DNA from: an uncultured Lachnospiraceae bacterium
Lineage (GTDB): Bacteria; Bacillota; Clostridia; Lachnospirales; Lachnospiraceae
Assembly (NCBI GenBank): GCA_947627245.1
Contig: CANQVH010000045.1
Coordinates: 1-32,025 of the forward strand
Length of the DNA stretch: 32,025 bases
Reading direction: 5' to 3'
Shown here: in pieces, positions 1 to 7,810 of the stretch
Numbering within the stretch: the stretch's first letter is position 1
Layout: every line of letters starts with the position of its first letter
The notes under the pieces: generated by a model
Told to the model about the DNA's origin: nothing
Databases searched by the model: none
What the model saw: the letters and a program-made list of their open reading frames with translations, nothing else
Program-made: the position numbers and the translations under genes

Positions 1-99
1 CCCAACTTAGGGGACATTACAAAATCAAAACTATAGATAAAACTCCGTTTTTATCGCTAAGAACCCTTTATTTACAAGGATTTCGGCTCCTGAGTCGCC

Positions 100-146
100 A
101 AAAAAAATGACCTCAATGTGAATTTCACATCAAGGTCAGATTTTTT
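100..146. terminator. Bidirectional terminator downstream of guaA
   Basis: An inverted repeat spans 108-138 (TGACCT at 108-113 pairs with AGGTCA at 133-138, and TGTGAA pairs with TTCACA inside). It has an A-run at 100-107 and a T-run at 141-146, so it can terminate in either direction. It lies about 60 bases past the guaA stop on the minus strand and probably ends guaA transcription. Any gene on its left is outside the window. Confidence 0.75.
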
Positions 147-205
147 AACAGGATAATCATTTTTGCCCCAAACAGGATAATGGGCTTTGCCCCGGAACAC
201 GTCCG

Positions 206-1750
206 TTACTCCAGCTCTATCGTTCCCGGCGGCTTGCTCGTCAGATCATAGAGTACCCGGTTCACGCCCTTCACCTCATTGATGATCCGGCTCATCGCCC
301 TTTGCAATACCGCGAACGGAATCTCTGCCGCCTCGGCCGTCATGAAGTCGACCGTATTCACAGCCCGAAGCGCCACCGCGTAATCATAGGTGCGCTCGTC
401 GCCCATCACGCCGACGCTCTGCATGTTGGTGAGTGCGGCAAAATACTGCCCGATGCTCCTGTCCATTCCAGCATTGGCGATCTCCTCACGGTAGATTGCG
501 TCCGCGTCCTGCACGATCCGCACCTTCTCCGCCGTCACCTCACCGATGATGCGCACGCCCAGTCCGGGGCCGGGGAACGGCTGGCGATACACCAGATATT
601 CCGGAAGCCCAAGCTCCAAGCCGGCTTTTCGCACCTCATCCTTGAACAGATTGCGCAGCGGTTCGATGATCTCCTTGAAATCCACGTAATCCGGCAAACC
701 ACCCACGTTGTGATGCGACTTGATGACGGCTGACTCACCGCCGAGGCCGCTCTCTACTACATCCGGGTAGATCGTTCCCTGCACCAGAAAATCTACCGTA
801 CCAATCTTCTTTGCCTCTTCCTCGAAGACGCGGATAAACTCTTCACCGATAATCTTGCGCTTCCGCTCCGGTTCCGTCACGCCTGCAAGTTTTCCGTAAA
901 AACGCTCCTGCGCATTTACGCGGATAAAATTCAGATCATAGGATCCATTCGGACCGAATACGGCTTCCACCTCGTCGCCTTCGTTCTTGCGGAGCAGGCC
1001 GTGATCCACGAACACGCAGGTCAGTTGCTCGCCGACCGCCTTTGAAAGCAGGACAGCCGCCACAGAGGAATCCACACCGCCCGACAGCGCGCAGAGCACT
1101 CTGCCGTTCCCGACTTTCTCACGAATGGATTTAATCGATTCCTCTACAAAAGAATCCATGCGCCAGTCTCCGGCGCAGCCGCACACATGCAACACGAAAT
1201 TTTCCAGCATTTTCTTGCCTTCCTGCGTATGCAGCACTTCCGGATGGAACTGAATCGCATAGAGCTTCTGCTGCTCATTCACCGCCGCCGCCACCGGACA
1301 GTCTGCAGTATGCGCGGTAATCCGGAACCCCGGCGCAACCTTCGCGATATAATCATTATGGCTCATCCAGCAGATCGTTTTCTCCGATACATTTTCAAAC
1401 AGACTGCAGGAGCGGTCGACCGTTACCTCGATCTTTCCGTATTCACGCACCGGGGCATGCTTTACCTCGCCCCCGAGCACAAACTGCATCAACTGCGCGC
1501 CGTAGCACAGCCCGAGCACCGGAATCCCAAGCTCGAACAGCTCCTTCGTATAGGTCGGCGCCCCCGGCTCATAACAACTGTTCGGCCCGCCAGTCAAAAT
1601 GATGCCTTTTGGATTCATCTCCCTGATCTTTTCAAGCTCCGTCCGGTAAGAATAAATCTCACAATACACGTTGCACTCCCGGACTCTGCGCGCAACCAGT
1701 TGATTGTACTGTCCTCCGAAATCCAAAACGATAACGGTCTCTCTCTTCAT
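206..1750 (-). CDS. guaA: GMP synthase (glutamine-hydrolysing)
   Basis: Converts XMP, ATP and glutamine to GMP in cytoplasmic purine synthesis. The protein has 514 residues, normal for the bacterial single-chain enzyme. The N-terminal class I amidotransferase domain carries the nucleophile in GLCYGAQ (Cys82) and the His/Glu pair in QFHPEV (169 and 171). The ATP pyrophosphatase domain follows with the P-loop SGGVDSS (223-229), then the dimerisation domain with [10 protein letters not shown] and a C-terminal KPPGTIELE. The usual ending of the family is IEWE, so Trp to Leu here is a small oddity. I chose the ATG at 1750 over an in-frame ATG at 1762 because GGAGAGG lies just ahead of it. It appears to be transcribed alone from its own promoter. 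Confidence 0.97.
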   Translation of the reverse strand: MKRETVIVLDFGGQYNQLVARRVRECNVYCEIYSYRTELEKIREMNPKGIILTGGPNSCYEPGAPTYTKELFELGIPVLGLCYGAQLMQFVLGGEVKHAPVREYGKIEVTVDRSCSLFENVSEKTICWMSHNDYIAKVAPGFRITAHTADCPVAAAVNEQQKLYAIQFHPEVLHTQEGKKMLENFVLHVCGCAGDWRMDSFVEESIKSIREKVGNGRVLCALSGGVDSSVAAVLLSKAVGEQLTCVFVDHGLLRKNEGDEVEAVFGPNGSYDLNFIRVNAQERFYGKLAGVTEPERKRKIIGEEFIRVFEEEAKKIGTVDFLVQGTIYPDVVESGLGGESAVIKSHHNVGGLPDYVDFKEIIEPLRNLFKDEVRKAGLELGLPEYLVYRQPFPGPGLGVRIIGEVTAEKVRIVQDADAIYREEIANAGMDRSIGQYFAALTNMQSVGVMGDERTYDYAVALRAVNTVDFMTAEAAEIPFAVLQRAMSRIINEVKGVNRVLYDLTSKPPGTIELE

Positions 1751-1836
1751 TGTCCTCTCCATTTCCGCACGACAGTGCCAAAATAAAATATGTAAATGCG
1801 CTTCACCAACAACAATACCGCCCTATCAGTGAAAAT

Positions 1837-1865
1837 ATTATAAAATAGCTTTTACGGCAAGGCAA
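1837..1865 (-). promoter_or_regulatory. Probable sigma-A promoter of guaA
   Basis: On the minus strand TTGCCT (1860-1865) and a perfect TATAAT (1837-1842) are separated by 17 bases, about 90 bases ahead of the guaA start. I saw no purine riboswitch core in the leader. Confidence 0.55.
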
Positions 1866-1882
1866 TACAAAATTATAAATCA

Positions 1883-1907
1883 AGCGGCAGATTTTTCACC
1901 TGCCGCT
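1883..1907 (-). terminator. Hairpin downstream of the thioredoxin gene
   Basis: AGCGGCAG (1883-1890) pairs perfectly with CTGCCGCT (1900-1907), 23 bases beyond the thioredoxin stop. The following minus-strand sequence is AT-rich but has no clean U-run, so termination strength is uncertain. Confidence 0.5.
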
Positions 1908-1930
1908 CAAACTCATTAACAACCATATTT

Positions 1931-2233
1931 TCAAAACAGGCTTTCCAGTTCCTCGCGATTCGAAAGTCCGACGCTTCGGTTGACGCACTCCCCATCCCGG
2001 AACATGAGTACCGTCGGAATCGAAGCGACCTTGTACTGCCGCGCCAGATCCGGCATCTCATCCACGTTCACCTTTCCCACATAATATTGATCCTGCGCGC
2101 CGTCCAACTCGTCCATCAAAGGCGCCATCGCTTTGCACGGGCCGCACCATTCCGCATAAAAATCTACCATCACCGGTTTATCCGCATTAAGCACGTCCTG
2201 CTCAAATTGCTCCTGTGTCTTAATTATCAGCAT
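1931..2233 (-). CDS. trxA: Thioredoxin
   Basis: Cytoplasmic dithiol oxidoreductase of about 100 residues, a single thioredoxin fold. The active site WCGPCK is present (Cys30 and Cys33), as is the cis-proline of the ASIPTVLMF strand (Pro74). An ATG at 2242 is directly fused to the AAGGAG sequence, whereas the ATG at 2233 lies nine bases after it, so 2233 is the better start. It stands alone between guaA and larC. No thioredoxin reductase gene is nearby. Some Bacillota carry several thioredoxins, so it may not be the main housekeeping copy. Confidence 0.93.
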   Translation of the reverse strand: MLIIKTQEQFEQDVLNADKPVMVDFYAEWCGPCKAMAPLMDELDGAQDQYYVGKVNVDEMPDLARQYKVASIPTVLMFRDGECVNRSVGLSNREELESLF

Positions 2234-2389
2234 TTCTGTCATCTCCTTCTCTTTTGGTAATCAAAAACTTGTTTTGCAGGGTAAACTTCCGTGTTGTTTA
2301 TCATTCCCTGCAAAAAAATCAGCTATGCAAGGCAATTATAACGCATTTTCCCAGTTCTGTGTAATGTTTTATGATTTCATTTACAATAC

Positions 2390-2423
2390 TTGCAGAAAGC
2401 ATTCAAATTATGTTAATATTAAC
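2390..2423 (+). promoter_or_regulatory. Candidate larC promoter with a 12-base palindrome
   Basis: TTGCAG (2390-2395), an 18-base spacer and TAATAT (2414-2419) form a possible promoter. The -10 element sits inside a perfect palindrome GTTAATATTAAC (2412-2423), which could be an operator. The 2234-2492 gap otherwise shows only a low-quality short reading frame. Confidence 0.35.
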
Positions 2424-2492
2424 CGACAGGAAACCGCGGTACTTCAGAAAAATAGATATTTCAAAAATCTTTTGATATGATTGGAGTCTAAT

Positions 2493-4118
2493 ATGAATCA
2501 GTCTGTATTATATCTGGAATGTAATTCCGGAATCAGCGGAGATATGACCGTCGCCGCCCTGCTTGACCTCGGGGCCGACCGGCAGGTGCTTCTGGACGCG
2601 CTTGCCAGTCTTCCGCTTACCGGCTATTCGATCGAAATAAAGGATGTGTACAAGTCCGGGCTGCGCGCCTGCGATTTCAATGTGATTCTGGAGCATGACA
2701 ATCACGACCATGACATGGAATATCTGCACGGGCACATGCATGAGGCAGATGCCGCAATTCATGAGCATGCCCGGAGGTTCGCAGCGGTCATGCCCCATGA
2801 GATGCACGAACACGAAGCGCATGTTCCTGCTGAAGAATCTGGAGCGCATCATTCGGTCCACAGCCACCCTCATGCTGACGGCACGCCGCATACGCATGTG
2901 CACACGCACGAGTCGCGCAACCTGCAGGACATCACGGAAATCATTAACGCCGGTCGTCTGACTGCTCATGCCCGCGAACTGGCGCTTCACATCTTCCGCA
3001 TTCTCGCAGAGGCCGAGGCGTCCGTCCACGGAACCACTGTTGACAAAATTCATTTTCACGAAGTCGGAGCGGTCGACTCGATTGTTGACATTGTCGCCGC
3101 AGCCGTCTGTCTGGACAATCTGAATCCGGCGCGCGTTGTGGTGTCTCCGCTCACAGACGGCACCGGACAAATTCGCTGCCAGCATGGGCTGATCCCGGTT
3201 CCGGTTCCGGCCGTGACCGCGATCGCTGCGCAGAACGATCTTATATTGAAGCTCACCGATATTGAGGGCGAGCTTGTGACGCCGACCGGCGCTGCGATTG
3301 CAGCCGCGCTGGTCTCGGACGCGACGGCTTCCGAGCAAAATCGAACAGATACTCCTTGTTCCGGGTCAAAGCAAACCGACACGCTCTGCTCCGGACCGAA
3401 TCCGACCAATGATGCCCCTTGCCCCGAACAGAATCAGACCGACACGCCTTGTTCCGGGCAGAATCATTCTGTCTCCGGCCTTCCTGCCGGATTACGTATC
3501 CGAAAAGTCGGTCTCGGCGCGGGGAAACGCGATTATGCCACGACAGGAGTTTTACGGGCAATGCTGCTCGAACCGCTGGACACAGCGTCCTCGGCTGAAG
3601 CTATGTTTTCTCACAACGACGGCGAAAACGGTGATGCAGTGCCCTCTTCTCGGGACATTCAAGATAACGATGACAGCGACTCGATCCTTTGCCTCGAATC
3701 GAACATCGACGACTGTACCGGCGAGGCGTTGTCCTTCACGATGCAGGAGCTTCTGGATCACGGCGCACTCGACGTCTTCTACATTCCGATCTACATGAAA
3801 AAAAACCGTCCCGCCTATCTTCTGCGAGTGCTTTGCCACGCGGGCCGGCGAGCGGAGCTGGAATCCATCATATTCAAAAACACGACGACCATCGGCATCC
3901 GCGTGCAAAAGATGCAGCGCACGAAGCTGCCGAGGCAGGTCGTATCGGTCGAAACACCTTGGGGTACTGCCGACGTCAAATTCTGTACACACAACGGCGA
4001 GACTTACTGCTACCCCGAAAACGACAGCGTGAGCGCGCTCGCCCGGAAGAATCAGATTGGTTTCCCGGAGATGTACCATCAAATACAGGAATATGCCAAA
4101 AAAGCTCTCGGGAACTGA
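2493..4118 (+). CDS. larC: LarC nickel-insertion protein (nickel-pincer cofactor chelatase), single ORF
   Basis: LarC inserts nickel into the pyridinium-bisthiocarboxylate mononucleotide cofactor of lactate racemase-type enzymes, using CTP. The N-terminal part shows the family start (YLECNSGISGDM), HFHEVGAVDSIVDI and SPLTDGTGQI; the C-terminal LarC2-like part shows LESNIDDCTGEAL and PIYMKKNRPAY. In Lactiplantibacillus plantarum the two parts are joined by a programmed frameshift; here they are one frame of 541 residues. Residues 67-140 hold 21 histidines, a likely nickel-binding stretch. Residues 281-322 are a Cys-containing tandem repeat (Cys289, 299, 310, 320) not expected in the family. 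ATG 2493 follows GGAG by six bases; an upstream TTG at 2481 is less likely. No larA, larB or larE lies in the window. Confidence 0.9.
   Translation: MNQSVLYLECNSGISGDMTVAALLDLGADRQVLLDALASLPLTGYSIEIKDVYKSGLRACDFNVILEHDNHDHDMEYLHGHMHEADAAIHEHARRFAAVMPHEMHEHEAHVPAEESGAHHSVHSHPHADGTPHTHVHTHESRNLQDITEIINAGRLTAHARELALHIFRILAEAEASVHGTTVDKIHFHEVGAVDSIVDIVAAAVCLDNLNPARVVVSPLTDGTGQIRCQHGLIPVPVPAVTAIAAQNDLILKLTDIEGELVTPTGAAIAAALVSDATASEQNRTDTPCSGSKQTDTLCSGPNPTNDAPCPEQNQTDTPCSGQNHSVSGLPAGLRIRKVGLGAGKRDYATTGVLRAMLLEPLDTASSAEAMFSHNDGENGDAVPSSRDIQDNDDSDSILCLESNIDDCTGEALSFTMQELLDHGALDVFYIPIYMKKNRPAYLLRVLCHAGRRAELESIIFKNTTTIGIRVQKMQRTKLPRQVVSVETPWGTADVKFCTHNGETYCYPENDSVSALARKNQIGFPEMYHQIQEYAKKALGN
3330..3467 (+). 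repeat. Degenerate tandem repeat of 30-33 bases inside larC
   Basis: About four copies of a 30-33 base unit encode variants of NQTDTPCSG. Each contributes one cysteine (residues 289, 299, 310, 320). The reading frame is kept, and the repeat lies just before the conserved GLPAGLRIRKVG segment. Confidence 0.8.
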
Positions 4119-4190
4119 TTCATTCCAAACAAATTCTGAATAAATACTTTGATCACACAAACACACGCAAAATCTATCATTGATTCTGCA

Positions 4191-4232
4191 AAAACTTCCG
4201 AAAAGATTCTGGCATCTTCCCGGAAGTTTTTA
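4191..4232. terminator. Bidirectional terminator between larC and the glycosylase gene
   Basis: AAAACTTCCG (4191-4200) pairs with CGGAAGTTTT (4221-4230), and AAGAT/ATCTT extends the stem inside. T-runs occur on both exits, so it can serve larC (plus) and the convergent glycosylase gene (minus). Confidence 0.75.
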
Positions 4233-4258
4233 TTATCGTAGTTTTGATCTTACAAATT

Positions 4259-4765
4259 TTATAGTTCTCTCAGCATCTCCGCCACGCCCTTCCACTCTTT
4301 CAAAAGCCGTTCCAGCGAATACGCCGCGTTCGCCGGGCTTGTGGAGGGCAGGCCGATGATCTCCCGGCCGCAGCTTTTTCTCTGAAATCGCTCAAACAGC
4401 CGCTTCGCCGTGCCGCCGTTCGCATAGATCTGCCGGATATTCGCCCGCTGCAGGATCCGGCTCAAATCCGTCGGAACGACATTGCGAATGCTGCTGTCGC
4501 TCGACCCGACGATCTCACACGAAGCAATCACATCCCAGACCGCAATACGGTTCTCCAGAAGCATCCGCTTCTTCTCCTCAATCGTCCCCGGCTCCTGCCA
4601 TCCCGTGAGCCCGGCGATCACTTTCCAGAAACGGTTCTGCGGATGTCCATAATAAAACTGCTGCTCCCGCGACTTGACCGACGGGAAGCTGCCCAAGATC
4701 AATACCCTGCTGTTCTCATCAAACACCGGTTCAAATTCGTGCCGAACCTTCTGATACTCTCCCAT
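4259..4765 (-). CDS. DNA-deoxyinosine (hypoxanthine) glycosylase, uracil-DNA glycosylase superfamily
   Basis: Base-excision repair enzyme of about 168 residues. The motif GSFPSVKSR and the segment FYYGHPQNRFWKV match the superfamily's N-terminal active-site region, and LPSTSPANA matches the C-terminal loop of the family 6 hypoxanthine glycosylases. IAVWDVIASCE is also typical. The start is ambiguous because the initiation region is duplicated: ATGs at 4828 and 4765 both follow the same AAGGCAAGTTGCG sequence, 63 bases apart and in frame. I list the inner ATG since the protein from it has normal length; the outer one adds 21 residues with no domain. The substrate (deoxyinosine versus uracil) is inferred from family only. 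Confidence 0.85.
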   Translation of the reverse strand: MGEYQKVRHEFEPVFDENSRVLILGSFPSVKSREQQFYYGHPQNRFWKVIAGLTGWQEPGTIEEKKRMLLENRIAVWDVIASCEIVGSSDSSIRNVVPTDLSRILQRANIRQIYANGGTAKRLFERFQRKSCGREIIGLPSTSPANAAYSLERLLKEWKGVAEMLREL

Positions 4766-4848
4766 CGCAACTTGCCTTCTGTCTTGGTCACACGAATTGA
4801 GCTGCCTCGTATTCTGATATTCTCCCATCGCAACTTGCCTTCCGTCTT
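4749..4848 (-). repeat. In-frame 63-base duplication of the translation start
   Basis: Two 37-base copies (4749-4785 and 4812-4848) differ at only a few positions and are offset by 63 bases (21 codons). Each contains the ribosome-binding region, ATG and first codons (MGEYQ) of the glycosylase gene. Confidence 0.9.
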
Positions 4849-4940
4849 CCCCTGTAATGAATGTGCTTTGTTTTCTTTCACTCTTTCAAATTTTCACGGA
4901 ACAGCCGAAAATATTTCATCGCCTATCCGCTATCTTTGAT

Positions 4941-6236
4941 TCACGAGTTCCGCCCGGACGACGCCCCGCGCAGCTTTCTCACAATCGCATGGAGTCCGTA
5001 CCGGATCGCGGACATCAGCGATGATCCCGCCGCGGACATCAGAAAGACCGACGGCACCACCAGCGGCCAAAACTTCCATCGCTCGGCGACCACCGGCACA
5101 TATGCATTCAAGATTCCGTCATAAACGATTCGGTCAAAGATCCACGAAATCAAATACAGGCCCAGCGAAATGCCGGAAATATAGGTCAGGAGCTCACGCA
5201 CGATCACCGGCCATCGTTTCACGTTCAGGTGCAGAAGCAGCGTGAACAACAGCACCGCCGTGATCAGATTTTCTCCGCCCCATGTACTGTTGCCGCCCCA
5301 GACAAAGCTGCCGCCGTCGCTCCGGTAATAATTGTACCAGCCGAACACGACGATCACCACGATCAGAAGCGCAATGTTCAGCCATTTCTTCAGCTTCAGT
5401 CCGTACTCCTTTAGGTACGCCCCGATAAAATAATACGTGATCGGATACATCGTCGTGAAAAATGCGGGAACGATCGGGTCATACTTTTTGGAAACGGACG
5501 GCGACGCCCACCATCCGGGCGTCCGCAGATCAAAGATATTCAACAGCTTCGGAAGCATCGTAATCGCCATCATCGTGAGCACGAGTATCTGTTTTTCCCG
5601 CTGGTTCTTCAGCCCGTGATAAGCCTGATTCAGAAACGGGATCATGAGAAACAACCCGATGTACATCTCAATGTACCATGCGTAATTCGCCGCGTCAAAA
5701 TCCAGAATATCCAAGATTGCCGACTTCCAAGTCACTGCTTGATTCAGCGCAAATTTCTTAAACAGCAGACAGGCGATGCTCGCGAGCAGATAGATCTCGA
5801 TCGTCTTCCACAATCCTTTGTAATACCTGCGGCTCAGCGTTTTGTTCAGCATCAGATATCCGGTCAGGATCATAAACAGTGGCACGCAGCTCATGAAAAA
5901 CGCGCGATACACGCAAAGCAAGAGGATGTCCGGCCGATTCGTCGGTTCATTGTAAAAACCACTGTTCAGCAGAAAATGAACCGAAAGTACGCTGAACACC
6001 GCAACACAGCGGATCAGATCCGCATTCATATCACGCTCGCGCACCTGCTTCTTTCCCTGCACGGCAATTTCATGATCCGCCGCAGACTGCCTGTCCGCCT
6101 TCCGCATAGCGATCTCACGATCCGCCGCGGACTGCCCGTCCGTCTTCCGCACGGCGATTTCCTGCTCCGTTTCCGATCGACGCTTCTTTTCTTCCTCGTT
6201 TGTCCTTATCTTATTTGCTCCGTCCGCCGTCTGCAT
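4941..6236 (-). CDS. Acyltransferase family 3 membrane protein
   Basis: Integral membrane protein of about 431 residues, probably an O-acyltransferase that modifies a cell-surface polysaccharide or a small molecule; the acceptor is unknown. The family region starts near residue 70 with NADLIRCVAVFSVLSVHFLL, containing the conserved His, followed by about ten hydrophobic segments. Residues 1-69 are hydrophilic and charged with a 15-residue repeat (EIAVRKTDGQSAADR and EIAMRKADRQSAADH, then a partial copy), unusual for this family. The start at 6236 is preferred over 6266 because AAAGGAAG precedes it. It lies 112 bases after the gene at 6349-7671 on the same strand, so co-transcription is likely. 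Confidence 0.82.
   Translation of the reverse strand: MQTADGANKIRTNEEEKKRRSETEQEIAVRKTDGQSAADREIAMRKADRQSAADHEIAVQGKKQVRERDMNADLIRCVAVFSVLSVHFLLNSGFYNEPTNRPDILLLCVYRAFFMSCVPLFMILTGYLMLNKTLSRRYYKGLWKTIEIYLLASIACLLFKKFALNQAVTWKSAILDILDFDAANYAWYIEMYIGLFLMIPFLNQAYHGLKNQREKQILVLTMMAITMLPKLLNIFDLRTPGWWASPSVSKKYDPIVPAFFTTMYPITYYFIGAYLKEYGLKLKKWLNIALLIVVIVVFGWYNYYRSDGGSFVWGGNSTWGGENLITAVLLFTLLLHLNVKRWPVIVRELLTYISGISLGLYLISWIFDRIVYDGILNAYVPVVAERWKFWPLVVPSVFLMSAAGSSLMSAIRYGLHAIVRKLRGASSGRNS
6060..6165 (-). repeat. 45-base coding repeat at the acyltransferase N-terminus
   Basis: Two full and one partial copies of a 45-base unit encode the charged 15-residue repeat EIAVRKTDGQSAADR. Copies differ by several substitutions, so the duplication is not very recent. 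Confidence 0.75.
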
Positions 6237-6348
6237 TTCTTCCTTTCCTTCTTTCCGTTCATTCATGTGATACCGGCTTTCGCTCCGGGCCGAGCCACCT
6301 TCATCCCATCAAACAGTCTCCGTTTTCGGATCAACCTGTACCAGTCAC

Positions 6349-7671
6349 TCACCCCACGACCTTCGCTTTCGGATAAATTTTCACCATCCGCTCATCCGGG
6401 AAATGTTCGTCGATAAACTCCGCAACCACATTTGGAGCCTCGATCCCATGCTGTCTCTGCGAATAACGACCGAGCGCCATCGCCGAGATCAGGATGTCCC
6501 CCGCCATCAGAACGATCAGAACCCACGTCAGCACAGGACCGATCTTCTTCGGAATCTTCTCAATCCAATGCGACAGGAAGGGATACGCCCCTTTCAGCCA
6601 GAACACCGCGACAATCCCCCAGAAGAAGCAGTACAGCAGGTTGATCCTGCCGCCCAGATTGAAGGGAATCTTGCTGTAATTCCAGAATACCGTCCCGAAC
6701 ACATACTCCGTGAACACGCTGCACACATATTCATAAGTGCCGCCCACGACCGTCCCGTACAGGAAAATAAAGCGGTCGTTTCGATCCCGGTACCGATACA
6801 AAAACGCGGTCAGAAGGGAGCACGCAAAACCCCAGACAATGCTGAACGGCCCGTAGACCACGCTGCTTCGGCTCATCCACGATCCCAGCGAGAACCGGCA
6901 GAATACCGTCTCCACGATATCGCCGAAAAACGAACCGATCAGAAACAGCCACACCTGTTTGTAGAAGCCGCAGCCCTCCGCAAATTTCGTCTCCTTCTTC
7001 GGCTGCTCCTTTGACTTGGCCTGAAGGATCTTCTCCGTCTCAATGTTCGGGTAGGAACGCTCCAACCTGCGCAACACCGGCCGCGTGATCACGTTCCCGA
7101 ATGTCGCGGACATTTTGTGCATGTTGTCAGTGACGCCCGCCATGCGGTTGATATAACTGCGCCATTTCAGAACGACAGCCAGCGCCCACAGAAGATCGAT
7201 CCCAAGAAAGCCGAACAGCACATACAGAATGATCCTGCCGAGCCCATGCGGAATCAGGCGCACCAGCCGAAGCAGCAGCGGATTGCCGATCCACAGCACA
7301 AAAAGCGCCGCCGCTCCGAAATAAAGCAGCAACGGCGCCGAGATAAATCCGTGAAATCCGATCCGGAACCTCTCATAGCCCCACCATTCCCGGTGGAAGA
7401 TGCGCGTCAAAATCAGCCCGGTCAGAACCATCAGGCACGCGCTGATCACGATTGCGCCCAAAACCAGAAACACCGGCGAATCCTTGAGTTCGCTTAAAAA
7501 TACGCTGTATGCGATCGCCGAGAATCCGTAAATCGGACACAGCGGCAGATTCAGCACGCCAAAATTGACAAGCCTTTTTTGTCTTATGGCTGAGACAACT
7601 GTCCCGATACACCAACCCAAAAACGAATAGATGAAGAACAGCCAACCCAGCTCATAATAATGATAATGCAT
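6349..7671 (-). CDS. Putative ABC-transporter type IV (CmpB-like) membrane protein
   Basis: Membrane protein of 440 residues with an internal duplication. Each half opens with the same pattern: FFIYSFLGWCIGTVVSAIR with FGVLNLPLCPIYG in the first half, FLIGSFFGDIVETVFCRFS with SSVVYGPFSIVWGF in the second. This is the signature of the CmpB-type family (PF06541), common in Lachnospiraceae and of unknown function despite the ABC label; no ATPase is adjacent. Cytoplasmic basic stretches link the halves near residues 185-225. Start ATG 7671 follows AAGGTG. The downstream acyltransferase gene follows on the same strand, suggesting a shared envelope role, which is inference. Confidence 0.75.
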   Translation of the reverse strand: MHYHYYELGWLFFIYSFLGWCIGTVVSAIRQKRLVNFGVLNLPLCPIYGFSAIAYSVFLSELKDSPVFLVLGAIVISACLMVLTGLILTRIFHREWWGYERFRIGFHGFISAPLLLYFGAAALFVLWIGNPLLLRLVRLIPHGLGRIILYVLFGFLGIDLLWALAVVLKWRSYINRMAGVTDNMHKMSATFGNVITRPVLRRLERSYPNIETEKILQAKSKEQPKKETKFAEGCGFYKQVWLFLIGSFFGDIVETVFCRFSLGSWMSRSSVVYGPFSIVWGFACSLLTAFLYRYRDRNDRFIFLYGTVVGGTYEYVCSVFTEYVFGTVFWNYSKIPFNLGGRINLLYCFFWGIVAVFWLKGAYPFLSHWIEKIPKKIGPVLTWVLIVLMAGDILISAMALGRYSQRQHGIEAPNVVAEFIDEHFPDERMVKIYPKAKVVG

Positions 7672-7694
7672 AGAATTACACCTTCATTCGCTGT

Positions 7695-7777
7695 TTTACA
7701 AGGTATACCCCTAGGGCACCCCGTAAGTCAAATCCCTGCGGGATGGGGAAGTAGCTACGCTACTTTACAAGGTATAC
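7695..7777. repeat. Small palindromic intergenic element bounded by 14-base direct repeats
   Basis: TTTACAAGGTATAC occurs identically at 7695-7708 and 7764-7777. Between the copies are three short perfect palindromes: CCCTAGGG (7709-7716), ATCCC-TGC-GGGAT (7732-7744) and GTAGC-TAC-GCTAC (7751-7763). The unit is 69 bases. It fills most of the gap between the Bce-like permease gene and the CmpB-like gene. Confidence 0.65.
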
Positions 7778-7810
7778 TGTAGGAAAAGTGTCGGTTTTTG
7801 TCAAGCCTTT

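Noticed and set aside
1763..1930. Guanine or xanthine riboswitch ahead of guaA
   Set aside because: The leader lacks the conserved three-way-junction motifs; only a promoter and the thioredoxin hairpin are seen.
2274..2480. 68-codon frame upstream of larC
   Set aside because: No ribosome site, no family, lies in the larC leader with the promoter candidate.
2493..4118. Programmed frameshift in larC
   Set aside because: Both parts are already in one frame without an internal stop, so no frameshift is needed here.
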